A stretch of 64,000 bases of DNA. Source: Macrotis lagotis. Lineage: Eukaryota > Chordata > Mammalia > Peramelemorphia > Peramelidae. The translations under genes were made by a program, and so were the position numbers. The stretch lies in contig NC_133666.1 in assembly GCF_037893015.1 (NCBI RefSeq), positions 1,054,001 to 1,118,000 on the forward strand. Reading direction: 5' to 3'. Under the pieces are notes generated by a model, which worked only from the letters and a program-made list of their open reading frames with translations, was not told where the DNA came from and searched no databases. Positions 1 through 11,444 of the stretch are shown piece by piece (position 1 is the stretch's first letter; every line of letters starts with the position of its first letter).

Positions 1-1410
1 GCCGTTCTTTAAAAGGCCAGCATCTCCAGCCTCACCTTGTGGGTATTGCCAGGCTCTCCTCTACCTTCTGCCTCTAAATATGGAGAAGCCTGCTGTCCTA
101 TGCTGTTACAAAGGCATCTGCATGTACAGAACATCTCTAATGGGGATGGTGGGACATGGCAGGCACCATCCTATCACTGATACTTCGAACCCTCCTATGA
201 ATTTGGCATCATCTCTGTGCAACTTCTGAAACCTCAGGCTTCCCTCACAGACTGCTCAAGTGGCTAGACCATGAGGCAGGCACCAGGTCCCTCTCACCTC
301 AGCCTTCTGCCTCTCTGATCACCCCTTTCCTTTTAAAGGAAAACAAAACCAAAAACCTTAGCCTTTATTTCTGAACATGATCTCCCTCAAACAGCCATCT
401 GCTGAATGAATGACCAAAGGTTCTGCCTGGTTTTATCTATCCTCAGGTAAGTGGGAAGTGCTGGGGACAGTAATAAAAAGAAGCCATCCCCAGAATTCTG
501 GTGGAAGAAGACAGGTGACATACATAGAGGGGCCTGGTGACCCAGTAGCAGTGCTTTGGTGTGAAAAGAGAGGGCTAAGGAAGGGAGTCATAGGCCAATT
601 GGTAGACATGGCCTCTTAGAATAGAATGGGGTGAGGGGGGAACTGGAGGGGGAAGGGGAGAGTGAGTAAAGATGGCTGGTGAGCCAGTCCACCAAAGGCA
701 ACAGAGCCATGCCTGATGCTCCACCCAGTGTCCCAGCAACCCAACTTGCTTATCTATTAGCGTTCTGCTCACTGCTTACATTCTAGAATTTGGTCACTAC
801 TTTAAAATGATCTGCTCTACCACATTGCCCCCCCCCAGCCCCCACCTCCCACCCCATAATAAGAGTTCTCTGGGCCTGTTCTTCCATGGAGATGGAAGAT
901 CAGAATCAAGAATAAAGGACTGTGATGGAAAGGGGAGAGGAAAGTGGCAGGTGGATTGCCCATATACTCCACACCCTCCAAAAGCACTTAGTTTTCAAAG
1001 TTTGGATGAACAAAACTAATGGAGGTTAGGGGAGGCCCTTGCACCAGGAGGATGAGGAAAGGTACCTTCCAGATGCTGCTTGAGCCAGCTTGGAAGATTG
1101 GGCATTAGAAGAGGCTTCTAGAGGGAAGGGAGTATACCCCAAGTTTGGTGCCCAGGCTAGCTTGAAGCAGAGAAATGGGAGATGCCATGGCCCGGTGTAT
1201 GAAGAGAAAGACTGGGATCTTTCAACTGGATCATAAAGTGCTTTCCATTGCTGAGGTGTTGGGGATCAGGCAGGGATAGAGAGGAAGTGGTAGTGCTGCT
1301 TGGGCACCAGAACCAAAGTCTTGGACTGGAGGGGACAGTTGATTTGAAGAAGAGAGAAGGGAGGTTTGGATGGCACATATTTTGTGAAAGCCACAAACTA
1401 GGGTATTTCT
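1..1410. other. No gene recognised
   Basis: I see no coding exon, RNA gene or repeat family that I can name here. Short open frames occur on both strands but show no protein-family resemblance. Confidence 0.5.
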
Positions 1411-1835
1411 CAACTGGGGAGTGGCTAAACAAATTGTAGCATGTGAATGTAATGGGTTTTAATGATGCTCTAAGATGTGATAAAGATGATTGCAGACAAG
1501 ACAGGCAAAGGGAAGCAAGTGGAGCTGGGAACAGAAAGACACAATGACCCCAAAAAGCAAATCATAAACATAAATGTTTTTAAAGTTTTTTTAAATCCCC
1601 ATGGCCCCAAAGGAAATGTGAAAAGAGGCCTCCCACAAACCCGTCTTCCTCCCCTCTCCCTGTTTTTCTGAGGTGGAAGATTGATGGCTGTGTAAACTAC
1701 ATATAATTTCAATATGTTGCTTAGTTTTGCTGATGGATTTCTTTTAAAAATTCTTTTGTTAAAGTGGAATGACTTTTTGAGAGGTGGGGGAGACAATTTT
1801 GATGATGTCAAAGATTAAAAATCTTTTTAAAAGCT
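1410..1835 (+). mobile_element. L1 3'-end-like fragment (degenerate)
   Basis: Positions 1,415-1,470 resemble the end of marsupial L1 ORF2, around the 'ggctaaacaaattgt...tgaatgtaatgg' stretch. The following 300 bases look like an L1 3' untranslated region. The copy is very diverged, so both the assignment and the borders are soft. Confidence 0.45.
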
Positions 1836-1899
1836 CTGGTTTTTTAACTGGACAGCATGAGGCAGTAAAGTATTAAAGAATTCAAAAATATTATTGAAC

Positions 1900-1985
1900 T
1901 ATATTGAGAAGCATAGGACTTGGGAGATAATATTCTGCAGTATTCTGTACTGGTTAGACCACATTTTAGAAAAGTTATTGATGAC
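1900..1985 (+). mobile_element. L3/CR1-like LINE fragment
   Basis: The stretch with 'ctggttagaccacattttag' matches the remembered L3/CR1 module in which a 'ggtcagaccacatctggag' stretch precedes the 3' end. It is short and diverged. Confidence 0.45.
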
Positions 1986-2005
1986 TCAGCCAACATGAAT
2001 TTATG

Positions 2006-2222
2006 TGTTCAGTCATGTCCACTTGTGGAACCCCATTTGAGGTTTTCTTGGCAAAGATACTGAAATGCTTTGCCATTTCTAGCTCCAGTTTATTTTACTG
2101 ATGAGGAAACTAAGACAAATGGTGAAGTGACTTGCCCAGGGTCACACAGCTAGGAAGTGGCTGAGGCCAGACTTGAACTCAGGAACTCAAGTCTTCCTGA
2201 CTCCAGGCCCAGCTCTCTATGT
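2006..2222 (-). mobile_element. MAR1-type CORE-SINE
   Basis: Reading the minus strand gives the tRNA-derived head, 'gtgtgaccctgggcaagtca', then a 'cagtttcctcatcagtaaaa' core and a tail ending in the 'ccccaaatgg...atgactgaa' type. The order and about 215-bp length fit the long marsupial MAR1 SINE rather than the short poly-A SINE. Confidence 0.85.
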
Positions 2223-2223
2223 C

Positions 2224-2375
2224 TATAGCAATTCAATACCCAAATTGATTAAACACACATCAAGTGCCAGGCATTGTGTGTTGGAGAATGGCAAGAAAAA
2301 AAGATAGTCCCTGTCTTCAAACTCAACCTTCTAATGGAGGCAATGACCTACAAATAGGAGATGTATACTGTGATG
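2224..2375 (+). mobile_element. L3/CR1-like LINE 3' fragment
   Basis: The sequence follows the L3 3' pattern of 'caagtgccaggcattgtg', then 'agtccctgtcttcaaact', then 'taatggaggcaatgac'. The family is old and was present before the marsupial-placental split. Confidence 0.65.
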
Positions 2376-3435
2376 CCCTTTCTCTAATGCTATCATCTTG
2401 AGCCTCCACGGACTGAGTTCCTCACATTAGGTGCCAATAAGGAGCAGCCCAGTTCCATTTAATTACTTCAGCTAACATTTATAGAAGGCTTTTTTACTTT
2501 GAAAATGCAAAAAGGACAAACGTTTGTTTTCCCATACCTTGGGATGCAATTTTTCCTAGGCTGCTTTCACTGTAGGTTAAATTGATTTCCCAAAGTGCAC
2601 ATTCATGTGTGGTGTGACTAATAGTTATTGTTTCAAACTTGTTATTTCAAAGAGAACTATGGCAACCAAATTAATGGTGGCATGACTTGTACATTATGTT
2701 TATTGTCGTGAGGGGTATGTTGGACAAACACATCCTCATTTGCCTTTTCTATAACCACCCCATGACCTGATTTAATAGGAAGCAGGGTTACTGATGTTGG
2801 TCTGGATGCTGAGAGAGTCTCTTGGTCTTTAAATTAGTTTCTCTTCCTCCTGTATCAACACCAGGCAAGCATTAGTATGTGGCATCTGGTGACAGAATGT
2901 GACGACCTGGTACATCCAAACCTGGCCCCTGCTGAGCTAATCAAGTACAACCTTTCCTCACATCTTCAACCATGATGTGTCCAGAACACAAAGACTTTGG
3001 TTACCCAGAAGTGCCTGGTGGGTCATGGAAAGAATGCCCCTAGATGACTAGTTGGCACCATTTATGGTCAGAACTATAAGGGTATCTGATCATCTTCAAA
3101 TCTCTTTTATTCTTGCTTAATGATAGCTAGGTGTGGACTGAGACCTGGAGGCAAGATCCCAAACTCTTTGGTCAGTATAATCAATGCTAATTGCAGACCT
3201 GAATTTGGAAGAGATGAAAGTCTAGAGAGCTCTATTGATCTTTTGAAACTCACCGAATTGGAGGTTTCAAAAATGGAAAAGGAGACATTGTCCCTCACCG
3301 ACTGGTGTGATTGAGTAATACCACCAGAGCACACCTGGAGCAAGAATGGCCAAAGTGACTAAACCAGTGTCAATCAAAACAAAAAAATCTAATCCCATGG
3401 TTAGCAGACCAAAATCAGGTAGAGATAGCCTGACT
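2376..3435. other. Anonymous sequence
   Basis: I recognise no gene or repeat family. A 64-codon frame at 3,120-3,314 has no resemblance to a known family. Confidence 0.5.
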
Positions 3436-3604
3436 CTGATGGAGAGTCAGGAAGCCCAGAGTTCAAATTTGACCTCAAAAATTTACTAGCTGTGTGACCC
3501 TGGGCAAGTCACTTCACTTCTGTCAGCCTGTTTTCCTCATCCATAAACTGGGGGTGATGATAGCGACTACTTCCCAGAGTTGTCACAGTGAGGGTCAAAG
3601 TTAT
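3436..3604 (+). mobile_element. MIR-type CORE-SINE
   Basis: The order 'gttcaaatttgacctc', 'ctagctgtgtgaccctgggc', 'ttttcctcatccataaactg', then 'gtgatgatagcgacta...gagttgt' is the MIR layout with an LINE2-like tail. Confidence 0.75.
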
Positions 3605-3659
3605 AAAAATGTCGGCACAAACAATTCTACCCCACATCCCTCTAGAGAATATTCATGAT

Positions 3660-3797
3660 GGGCAGTTAGATGGGGCAGTGGATAGAGCACCATTCCTGAA
3701 GTCGGGAGAATCTGAAGTCTAAAACGGCCTCAGACAATTACCTAACTGCATGACCTTGGGTAAGTTACTTAACCCTGTTGCTTTGCAAAAAAAAGAA
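3660..3797 (+). mobile_element. Short poly-A CORE-SINE
   Basis: The head 'gggcagttagatggggcagt', the box around 'gcctcagacaattacctaac' and the end 'gctttgcaaaaaaaag' identify the short marsupial SINE that is the commonest repeat in this window. Confidence 0.85.
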
Positions 3798-4488
3798 ATG
3801 TTTATGAGTGCTGTATTAGTCTCTCAAGCCCTTCTCATTCCATGTCATCGTGACCCTGTCAGAGGAAGTGTCTACTGGTGGAAAAAAAAATGGCCCTAGG
3901 ACTCCCAGGATGCCAAGACTAATAAACTCAAAAACTGATCGTTAGCCCCTTTAACCCCTAACTTGCTGTAAGTACTATTAGGGATAAGTACTCTATTCCT
4001 CTCTCACACATGCCTTACTCTCTATTAACTGATTTTGCTAGACCTAGAAATAACAGGACAGTCCTCTGTTGGTTCCATCCTAGTTCTGTCCCAATGTCTG
4101 AGTCCTAAGGGTGTCAAGGCTTCTGATAGGAGCATAATTATTCCCTCCCCCACTGTGTCCTGACCACTACGGATATGGAAGCTGCATACCTAGAGTAGCC
4201 CTGATTGCCCTCTGTGAAGTCAATAGTTTGTGAGCTGATGATCTGAACTCCAAAATGGTGACAGAAATGGAATGTGAAGAAGCCATTCAAGATAACTTTT
4301 TGGAGAAAGGTTGGTTGTGGAGAGGGTGGGGGAGGGAAGAAAGGGGAAGGCTCAGTCAGTCAACAAGCCTCAAATTAGCTAATATGCCCAGTGGCCAGGT
4401 ACCTTGGAGACTTGGCTACAAAGGCTATTGTGAAGGGACATTACCCCTCCCACTTAAGTGGATTGCTTGTTGTGTGTCATTTTCCATC
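3798..4488. other. Anonymous sequence
   Basis: No gene or recognisable repeat is seen. Confidence 0.5.
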
Positions 4489-4709
4489 ATGTCTGATGTT
4501 CTTGTGACACCATTTAGGGTTTTCTGGCAAAAATACTGGAGTAGTTTGTCATTTCCTTCTCCAGCTCATTTTACAGATGAGGAAACTGAGGCAAACAAGT
4601 AATTTGGCCAGGATCTCACAAATAGTAAGAGTCTGAGGCTAGATTTGAATTCAGGTCTTAGTCACTCCGGGACAGGTACTCTATCCAATGAGCCACCTAG
4701 TTGTCCCCA
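4489..4709 (-). mobile_element. MAR1-type CORE-SINE
   Basis: Minus-strand MAR1: the tail reads 'ttttctggcaaaaatactgg' and the core 'cattttacagatgaggaaac' on the plus strand, and it ends at 'gccacctagttgtcccc'. Confidence 0.85.
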
Positions 4710-4962
4710 ATAGATTGCTTAGGAACAAGAAATTAACCCCACGGGATTACTTGCTCTTACCAATACCTTGGCTGTTCTCCTTAATAAAAGCTCTTCCTCA
4801 GGATGGGGAGGGAGTAGCAGGGGCAGACTCAAACATCCAGAATTCCCCTGATAACCACCATTATCCATTTGCAGAACCACAGACTTCAGAGGTATAGGGA
4901 AAGGAAGCTTGCTATCATTTGAGAAGAATTCTATGCCATCTTTTGAAGTCAGGCTTGGTTGG

Positions 4963-5288
4963 TTCTTGTCCTTCATTATTGAAGAAGACCAAAAGGACAT
5001 CGCTATGCTTGAGACAAATGACAGTGTGTCCAACTGTGGCCGATCAGGCCAATAGAGCTTGGAATGCTCTACCACAGGTCGGGCATAAATAGTCCACATG
5101 ACCACTTGGGGTGGGTGCTCTACACTTAGGTATGTCACATTTCCTTTGAGTTGCTTCAGTTCTGCCTTCCTTATAGAGTGCAACCTCCCTCTCTGATGAG
5201 GGCACGCCATGCTGGGTGGTCCTGTGCCAGTGTCTCCTATGATGTACAATCAATTCTAAAGTTCTTCAATGAGACCTTCAGGACAGAG
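4963..5288 (-). mobile_element. RTE-like LINE 3' fragment
   Basis: This stretch is homologous to the 3' part of the copy at 8.2-9.0 kb. The minus strand encodes 'YLCPTCGRAFQA', which resembles the CCHH finger at the carboxy terminus of some non-LTR retrotransposon proteins. The 3' end reads 'gaagaccaa' into '(a)atgaaggacaag' on the minus strand. The clade is inferred from memory of marsupial RTE sequences. Confidence 0.6.
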
Positions 5289-5289
5289 T

Positions 5290-5326
5290 GCCGATCCTGG
5301 AGTCAGGAGGACCTGAGTTCAAATGA
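5290..5326 (+). mobile_element. SINE scrap
   Basis: A 37-bp piece carrying 'ctggagtcaggaggacctga' matches the middle of the short poly-A SINE. Confidence 0.6.
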
Positions 5327-5649
5327 AGTCAGGATAGACGTTATTGAGAGAGGCACTCAAACTGACCCCATTGCCCAATATTAGAATGGTTTTATGTGAC
5401 CGTTAAATAAACATGACCCACTCCAGAAAATTTCTCTCTCCCTCCAGACAGATAGGGCTTCAACCCCATAGGAACAATCTTTCCTCTGAGACAAAAGGCA
5501 ATCAATCCATGGCTCTGTGATAACCGAAATGAATGTGTCTCTGGTGATGACAGTGCATAGTTAATGCATTAATAGCTACAAGGTCACCTAAATGGGCTAC
5601 CTACTGGTTAATCAGTTACTGTTTTCTTGTTCCTTTGATGGAATACAGA

Positions 5650-6661
5650 CACTTGGGGGCAGTGAGACATCTCTTTTTCTGTTGCACTGCTCATATTCCC
5701 ATATAGATTGCAGTTCTGGGTCACAGTCTTAGGACAAGGAAGAGCACTAGCACAATAGAGCTTATGGCCACAAGGGAGCAGGAGACTCTGATCACAATTT
5801 CAGAGCGGAAAAGAATACTTCTGGTCACTCACAGACTAGAGCACAGGCCAAGAGAATAGTAAACACATGGATCATACTACTTTGGAAGAACTGAAAACAT
5901 AGAGACGCTCACAAATAGCTCTGAAAACCACTGCATAAAAACCCTGAAGCTTAAATCAGTGCCCCCTCCACCAAAGGGACAGAATCAAGCATTAACATAT
6001 AAAGTCAAGAAAGAGACTGGAAAGATAAGCAAACAGCAAAAAAAGAACCTGAGCATAGACAGTTACTATGGTGGTAGGGAAGATCAAAACAAAAACTTAG
6101 AAGAAAACAATAAATAAAGTCAAAGTTGCTACATCTAAAGCCTCAGAGAAAAATGTTCATGGGTCTCAGGCCCAAAAAGAATTCCTGAAAGTGCCCAAGA
6201 TTTTTAAAAATCAAATGAGAGTGATTCAAGAAAATCATGAAAAAAGAGTCAGCAGCTTGATAAAAGAGGCGCAAAAATATTGAAGAAAAGAACATCTTAA
6301 AAAACCAATAGGACAAATGGTAAAAGAGACACAAAAATCCACTGAAGAGAAAGAATGCCTTTAAAAAGCAGAAATTGACTACATACAAAAAGAAACCCCA
6401 AAACTCACTGAAACAAATAACTTTTTTTTTGTTTTTGCAAGGCAACGTGGTTAAGTGGCTTGCCCAAGGCTACACAGCTAGGTAATTATTAAGTGTCTGA
6501 GGTCGGATTTGAACTCAGGTCCTCCTGACTCCAGGGCCAGCGCTCTATCTACTGCATCAACTAGCAGCCCCTAAAGAACTTCTTAAAAAGTAAAATTGAG
6601 GAAATGAAAAACAGGTGCAAAAGCTCACTGATAATAATTGTGATGTATAAAAAGTTCAAGA
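5650..6661 (+). mobile_element. L1-type 5'UTR and ORF1 fragment
   Basis: The first 370 bases resemble a marsupial L1/HAL1 5' untranslated region. From about 6,024 the plus strand reads as an ORF1 amino terminus, with residues such as 'SKQQKKNLSIDSYYGGREDQ'. A lysine/glutamate-rich stretch like the ORF1 coiled coil follows. The expected initiator ATG reads ATA, and an in-frame TAA follows about 30 codons later, so the frame is dead. A SINE interrupts it at 6,422-6,571. No RNA-binding carboxy domain is seen downstream. Confidence 0.7.
6422..6571 (-). mobile_element. Short poly-A CORE-SINE inserted in L1 ORF1 fragment
   Basis: The minus-strand copy starts with a T-run and 'gcaaggcaacgtggttaag' and ends at 'caactagcagcccc'. 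L1 ORF1-like sequence lies on both sides. Confidence 0.9.
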
Positions 6662-8227
6662 TATTTAGTTTCTGGGTAATTAATATTTTCATTAATTATA
6701 GTTAGTGAATAATTAAGGAAAAGATGGTCATTTTAGCTTTCTCTTATAAACCAAAGACTATGGAGGCCCCTCAATGCTTATATGCCCTTGAAAGAGTGGG
6801 TATTCCTGACAGTGGCTATTGAGAGAATTAATATTAGAATGAGGGACCGACTTACTCTAATGAGGGGCTGGGGGACATGACTATGATTATGTTCCTCTTA
6901 CTTATCTCTACTTCAGTCAGTTTGCACAAAGGAATGTCTCTCCATTCAAACTTTCCTGAATAGAGTACAGTGGACCAGAATTCACCTAGATTAGATGCTC
7001 TTTATAAGGTTTTATCGTTGGGTAGGGTCCTACCCAAGAATGTACCCAGAGGAGTTGGACAATCTCATCTATCAGCAATGTTCTTCAAAGATTGGACTTT
7101 GAATGAGGAAATAGGGGAAATATCTGACTACCCCCAATCCTGACATTAATTCGTTGTTAATATAAGAGAAATAATCATTTCTCTCATTGCTGCACTTGAT
7201 TCTAGGAGAAGAGACAGTCTCCTCAATGAATCACTAACAAATACCACTATCACTTCAAGGGTTTCTAACTATGGGGAACAATGTGAGGGAGAAAAGGAAA
7301 GAGACTGACTGGTGCGCTGACATGACCAAATGGGGCCAGTCCCTTTTATTATAGGGAAAAGGTAGCTAGTAAATAATAATAATGATAAAATCATCCACTT
7401 AAGGCTCAGAAGTCTTGTCTCAAAATAGCTGTCTGGTTCTCTGAAAATGTCTGATACGGGCCTATGGTTTGGATGGAGTCTCACAACAGTTTCCAACTGA
7501 CTGACTTCTCTGGTTCAGGTCACTTGTAGAGACTTCCCTTCTCCATTAAAAATATCTTACAAAATCGGTCTTAAAATTTTGCCTTTATTTTGCCAATACC
7601 AGATCAATTAGTGAAAGTTAGCTCCAACTTTATGTCTCTACAATTAGAAAACAAAATTTGGAACTTTTCAGACAAGAGAATTTATATTTTCAGGTTGGCC
7701 AATTGTCACATTGAGATAGCCAAGGATTCCAAATACAAACCAAAAATTAGAACCTAGTTTTTATGCTTGGCACTGCTCATCACCCTATTAGGAAGATTGT
7801 GCTAAGGAACTAGTAACACTTTCTATAGGAAAATGAACACGAATAAATTCTCTGAAAAGCTGCCATGTTAAATATAATTTTAGCAAAAGATGTTGGAATG
7901 GAATGCATAAATATACCATTTAAGAACAGTACTCATTAAGTTGTTTATAATGAACTATTTTCAATTTCTAGCCAGGGTCAAATGGATAACCCTTAGTAAA
8001 AGTAGATCTCTTTTTATGTGGCTATTTCTTTGAGGTCTTTACAAGACAGATCACAAATCATTCTTCTTTTGAGTTAAAGTTGTGTTGAAATCCTTTTCAT
8101 TAACACAGAACTGAGGCAGTTATGGTATTAATCTCACTAAATAACAGAATTACATCCTGATCTCACAAATCTTTACATCATTACCTAATTATCTCTATCC
8201 TGTTGTGTGAAATGAAAGGACCCTATC
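6662..8227. other. Anonymous AT-rich sequence
   Basis: No gene is recognised. The stretch 'aaaagatggtcatttt' near 6,720 recurs on the minus strand near 59,920, so parts may belong to an unrecognised dispersed repeat. Confidence 0.45.
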
Positions 8228-8985
8228 TTACATGGGAATTAGTTGTCCTTTGTTCTTAAAGGGGACCAAAATGACAGCACTATGTTAGAGTCAAGGTACA
8301 GTGTATCCAGCCATGGCTGATCAGATCAGTACAAGCTTGGAATGCTCTACAATAGGTTGGGTACGGATAGCTCAAAAGAACATTTGGAGTGGATTCTCTG
8401 AATTTGCGCATCTTGAATTTCTTTTGAGCTACTACAATTCTGCTTTGCTCATAGAGTATAGCACCTCTGATGAGGGTGCATCATGCTGGGTGGTCCTGTG
8501 CCAGTATCTCCCATGTCATACAATCAAATTCCAAAGTTCTTCAGAGAGACCTTGAGAATGTCCTTGTATTACTTCTTCTGATCACCATGTGAGCCCTTGT
8601 CTTGTGTGAGTTGCCCATAAAAGAATCTTTTGGGCAGGTATACATTTGATATAGAACAACATGACCAGCCCAGTGGAATTGTGCTCTCTGCAGTGGAGTC
8701 TGAATACTCGGCAGTGGATCTCAATGTCTAGGACTTTATCCTGCCAGATTTTCAGAATGTTCCTAAGAAAATTCAAATGGAAGTGACTTGGTTTCTGGCA
8801 TGGCACTTATGCAACAATGAGACTTTCAGTTTGGCAGGCAGCCTAATACCTCTTCTCTTCCATACTTTCCTCTGGAGATACCCAAACATTGAGTTAGCTC
8901 TGGCATGTCAGCCCCATCAAATATGTGTACAACCCTGGAAAGTATACTGCCAAAGTAAGTGAACTCATCCACAGTTTTCAAAACT
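8228..8985 (-). mobile_element. RTE-like LINE fragment (end of reverse transcriptase)
   Basis: The minus strand carries a region like the carboxy end of a non-LTR reverse transcriptase. 'WQDKVLDIEI' at about 8,740 corresponds to a remembered 'WQDKVPDTEVL' motif, followed by 'GLVMLFYI' and further 3' sequence shared with 4.96-5.29 kb. The reading frame is broken repeatedly and no endonuclease is present, so this is a 5'-truncated, decayed copy. Assignment to the RTE clade is tentative. Confidence 0.6.
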
Positions 8986-8997
8986 TCTCCATTTGAG

Positions 8998-9720
8998 TCA
9001 GTGGGTGAAAGGGAAATGTACTGGGAGTAAGAGAAAGGAGAGGTAGAATCGGCTAAGATATTTCATGTAAACGATAGCTCATGTAGCTTTTTTGCAAATG
9101 GTATGAAAGGGGGAAGGTGGGGGGATTTGGGGGAGCCTTCATTCTCATAGGAAATGGCTCAGAGAGGAAACCACATACACACTCAATAGGGAATACACAT
9201 CTAGGGGAAAAAAAGGAGAGAAGGGGACGGGGGAGGGGGGGATGTGGGTGATAGAGGAGAGGGTAGAACATAGGAGAGGATAGTCAGATAGAACACATTT
9301 TCTTTTTTACTTTTTGCAAGGTAGTGGGATTGGTTGACCTGTCTGGGACTGAGAGGCCGGGTGGTTGCTGGGTCTCTGAGCTGGGATGTACGTTTGGGGC
9401 CTCTTGGCCCCAGAGCCTGTGCTCTGTCCTCTGTGCCACTCGGCTGCCCCACAGCACATTTTTAAAGAGGGACAGAGTGAAAGGCAAGAGAAGATAGAAT
9501 AGATGGTAGTGGTGAGGAATGGATGGAGGGAATTGCAATCAGCAACAGTAACTGTGGAAAAATATGGAGGTAACTTCTCTTATGAACTTATGATAAAAAA
9601 TGTCATCCACCCAAGACAGAGCTGGTGGGATCAGAACACAGACTGAAATGCATTTTTTTCTCTTTCTTTCACTTTCTTTCTCATAAGGTTTTATATTTTT
9701 GTGAGGGAGGGGGTATATAT
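8998..9720 (+). mobile_element. HAL1-like L1 fragment with embedded SINE module
   Basis: This stretch is colinear with the minus-strand element at 37.17-40.43 kb, in the part after ORF1. Both share 'gatatttcat', the 'gggggatg' block, 'aacacattttctttttta' and 'agagtgaaaggc'. Both copies carry a SINE-derived block at the same internal position (here 9,305-9,453) and in the same relative orientation. Confidence 0.75.
9305..9453 (-). mobile_element. SINE-derived module inside the HAL1-like element
   Basis: The block starts with 'tttttgcaaggtagtgggat' and ends with 'tgccactcggctgcccc', the two ends of the short CORE-SINE on the minus strand. Its interior is far more diverged than the free SINEs nearby. 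Confidence 0.7.
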
Positions 9721-9807
9721 TTATATCTGAAATAACAAAATTCCAAATAACCAAAATTTCAAGTAAGTTCACTTCATAAGGATTAAATATCAATTAATCT
9801 CACCTCA

Positions 9808-9916
9808 GGAGTTTACAAGGCAGCCCACTGTGCCCAAGGTCACACAGCTTTGTCATCATTAAGGGTGTGAAGATGGATTTGAAGTCAGGTGCTCCTGACT
9901 CCAGGACTAGAGCTCA
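9808..9916 (-). mobile_element. Degenerate CORE-SINE
   Basis: 'cccaaggtcacacagctttg' and 'ctcctgactccaggactaga' mark an old minus-strand copy without a clear tail. Confidence 0.7.
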
Positions 9917-10286
9917 TTTTGTTTCTTAACAGCACACATTTTAAACTCCCAATTATTGACCAATATTTCTTCATATTAGAACCATTCCTGAACATCACAA
10001 TATCATAATCCAAATTATGCATTTTTCAATTTAAAAACCTTTCAAGTTAATATTATATATTGTCTAATCTAATATCCTTTAACTGGATAAACTGGAGTTT
10101 ATTAACATTTCTTGATCTCTCCAGTTCTGATTAAGAGTTGTTCTATCAGTCTCTAATTGAGGACTACAGGTTTCAGGATGTTTACCTCTTACCTCCCCCC
10201 CCACAGGATCTGTTCTTTAAGAATAATTAAGGACAGAATGGAGAATGGAAGTGCCCTCCGAGATCACTATCTAGAGCCTGCAGCCC
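9917..10286. other. Flank of the GLUL pseudogene
   Basis: AT-rich sequence with no recognised element. The last 50-100 bases before the GLUL start could derive from the parental 5' untranslated region, but I cannot confirm it. Confidence 0.4.
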
Positions 10287-10346
10287 ATGCCCTCCACTCT
10301 GACAACTTGTTTCTGGCCCCCTTCCAGGCCTAGGACAGCTTCTAAA

Positions 10347-11444
10347 ATGGTCACCTCAGCCAGTTCTCACTTGAACAAAAATATAAAGCAGATGTACTTG
10401 AAGCTTCTTCCAGGGAACAAAGTCCTAGCCATGTACATTTGGATGGATGGCACTGGCGAGGGACTGCGCTGTAAAAGTTGTACCATAGACAGTGAACCAA
10501 AGAGCATTGATGATCTACCTAAATGGCATTTTGATGGCTCCAAAGGCTCTAACAGTGACATGGAGCTTATTCCTGCTGCTCTGTTGGAGACCCCTTCTGA
10601 AAAGGACCCCAACAAGCTGGTTCTCTGTGAAGTCTTCAAGTATAAGGCACATACAGGTATGAGGCGTACCCGTAAACAGATAATGGATATGGTGTCCAAC
10701 CAGAAACCCTGGTTTGGTATGGAACAAGAGTATATTGTCATGGAAACAGATGTACACCCTTTTGATTGGCCTTCCAATGGCTTCCCTGGGCCCCAGGATC
10801 CATATTACTGCATCATGAGAGCCAAAAAAGCCTATGGAAGAGATATAGCAGAAACTCATTACCGTGCTTGTCTATATACTGGAGTCAAAATTGGGGGGAC
10901 AAATGTTGAAGTAATGCCAGCTCAGTGGGAGTTCCAGAGAGGACAGTGTGAAGGGATTGAAATGGGAGATCAATCTCTGGATTTCCAGCTTCATCCTCCT
11001 TTGAGTGTGTGAAGATTTTGGAATGATCACAACATTTGATCCCAAGCCAGTTCCCAGAAACTGGAATGGAGCTGGTTGCCATACTAACTTCAGTACCAAG
11101 ACCATGAGAGAAAAGAATGGTCTAAAGTTTATTGAAGAAGCCATCGAGAGACTAAGCAAACAACATAAATATCACATCTGAGCCTATGACCTCAAAGGGG
11201 GTCTGAACAATGCCCATCACCTGAGAGGTTTCAATGAAACATCCAAATCAACAAGTTCTCCACTGGCATGGCCAACCATGGCACCAGTATCCAAATTCCC
11301 AGGATGGTTGGGCAGGACAAGAAGAGCTACTTTGAAGATCACTGCCCCTCTGCCAACTGTGACCCTTATGCAGTGACAAAGGCACTTATCTGTACCTGTC
11401 TCCTCAAAGAGGCAGGGAAAGAACCCTTTCAGTATAAAAACTAA
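10347..11444 (+). pseudogene. GLUL: Glutamine synthetase processed pseudogene
   Basis: The parent enzyme joins ammonia to glutamate using ATP in the cytosol. The copy starts at the ATG at 10,347 with '[20 protein letters not shown]', very close to vertebrate GLUL. It runs without introns through recognisable landmarks: '[15 protein letters not shown]', the metal/substrate segment 'GMEQEY', '[10 protein letters not shown]' and, in another frame, '[15 protein letters not shown]'. It ends with 'KEPFQYKN' and a stop at 11,442-11,444. Two in-frame losses remove about five codons after 'FDGS' and about three after 'EVFKY'. A frameshift lies near 10,975. TGA codons lie at 11,002-11,004 and at 11,179-11,181, where the parent has arginine. 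A further frameshift lies near 11,240, after which the original frame returns. Absence of introns plus multiple lesions fits L1-mediated retroposition. The lesions and divergence suggest an old copy. Confidence 0.95.

Noticed and set aside
4719-5249. A 176-codon minus-strand frame
   Set aside because: It crosses the RTE-like fragment and flanking SINE DNA. Most of it is out of phase with the recognisable finger sequence.
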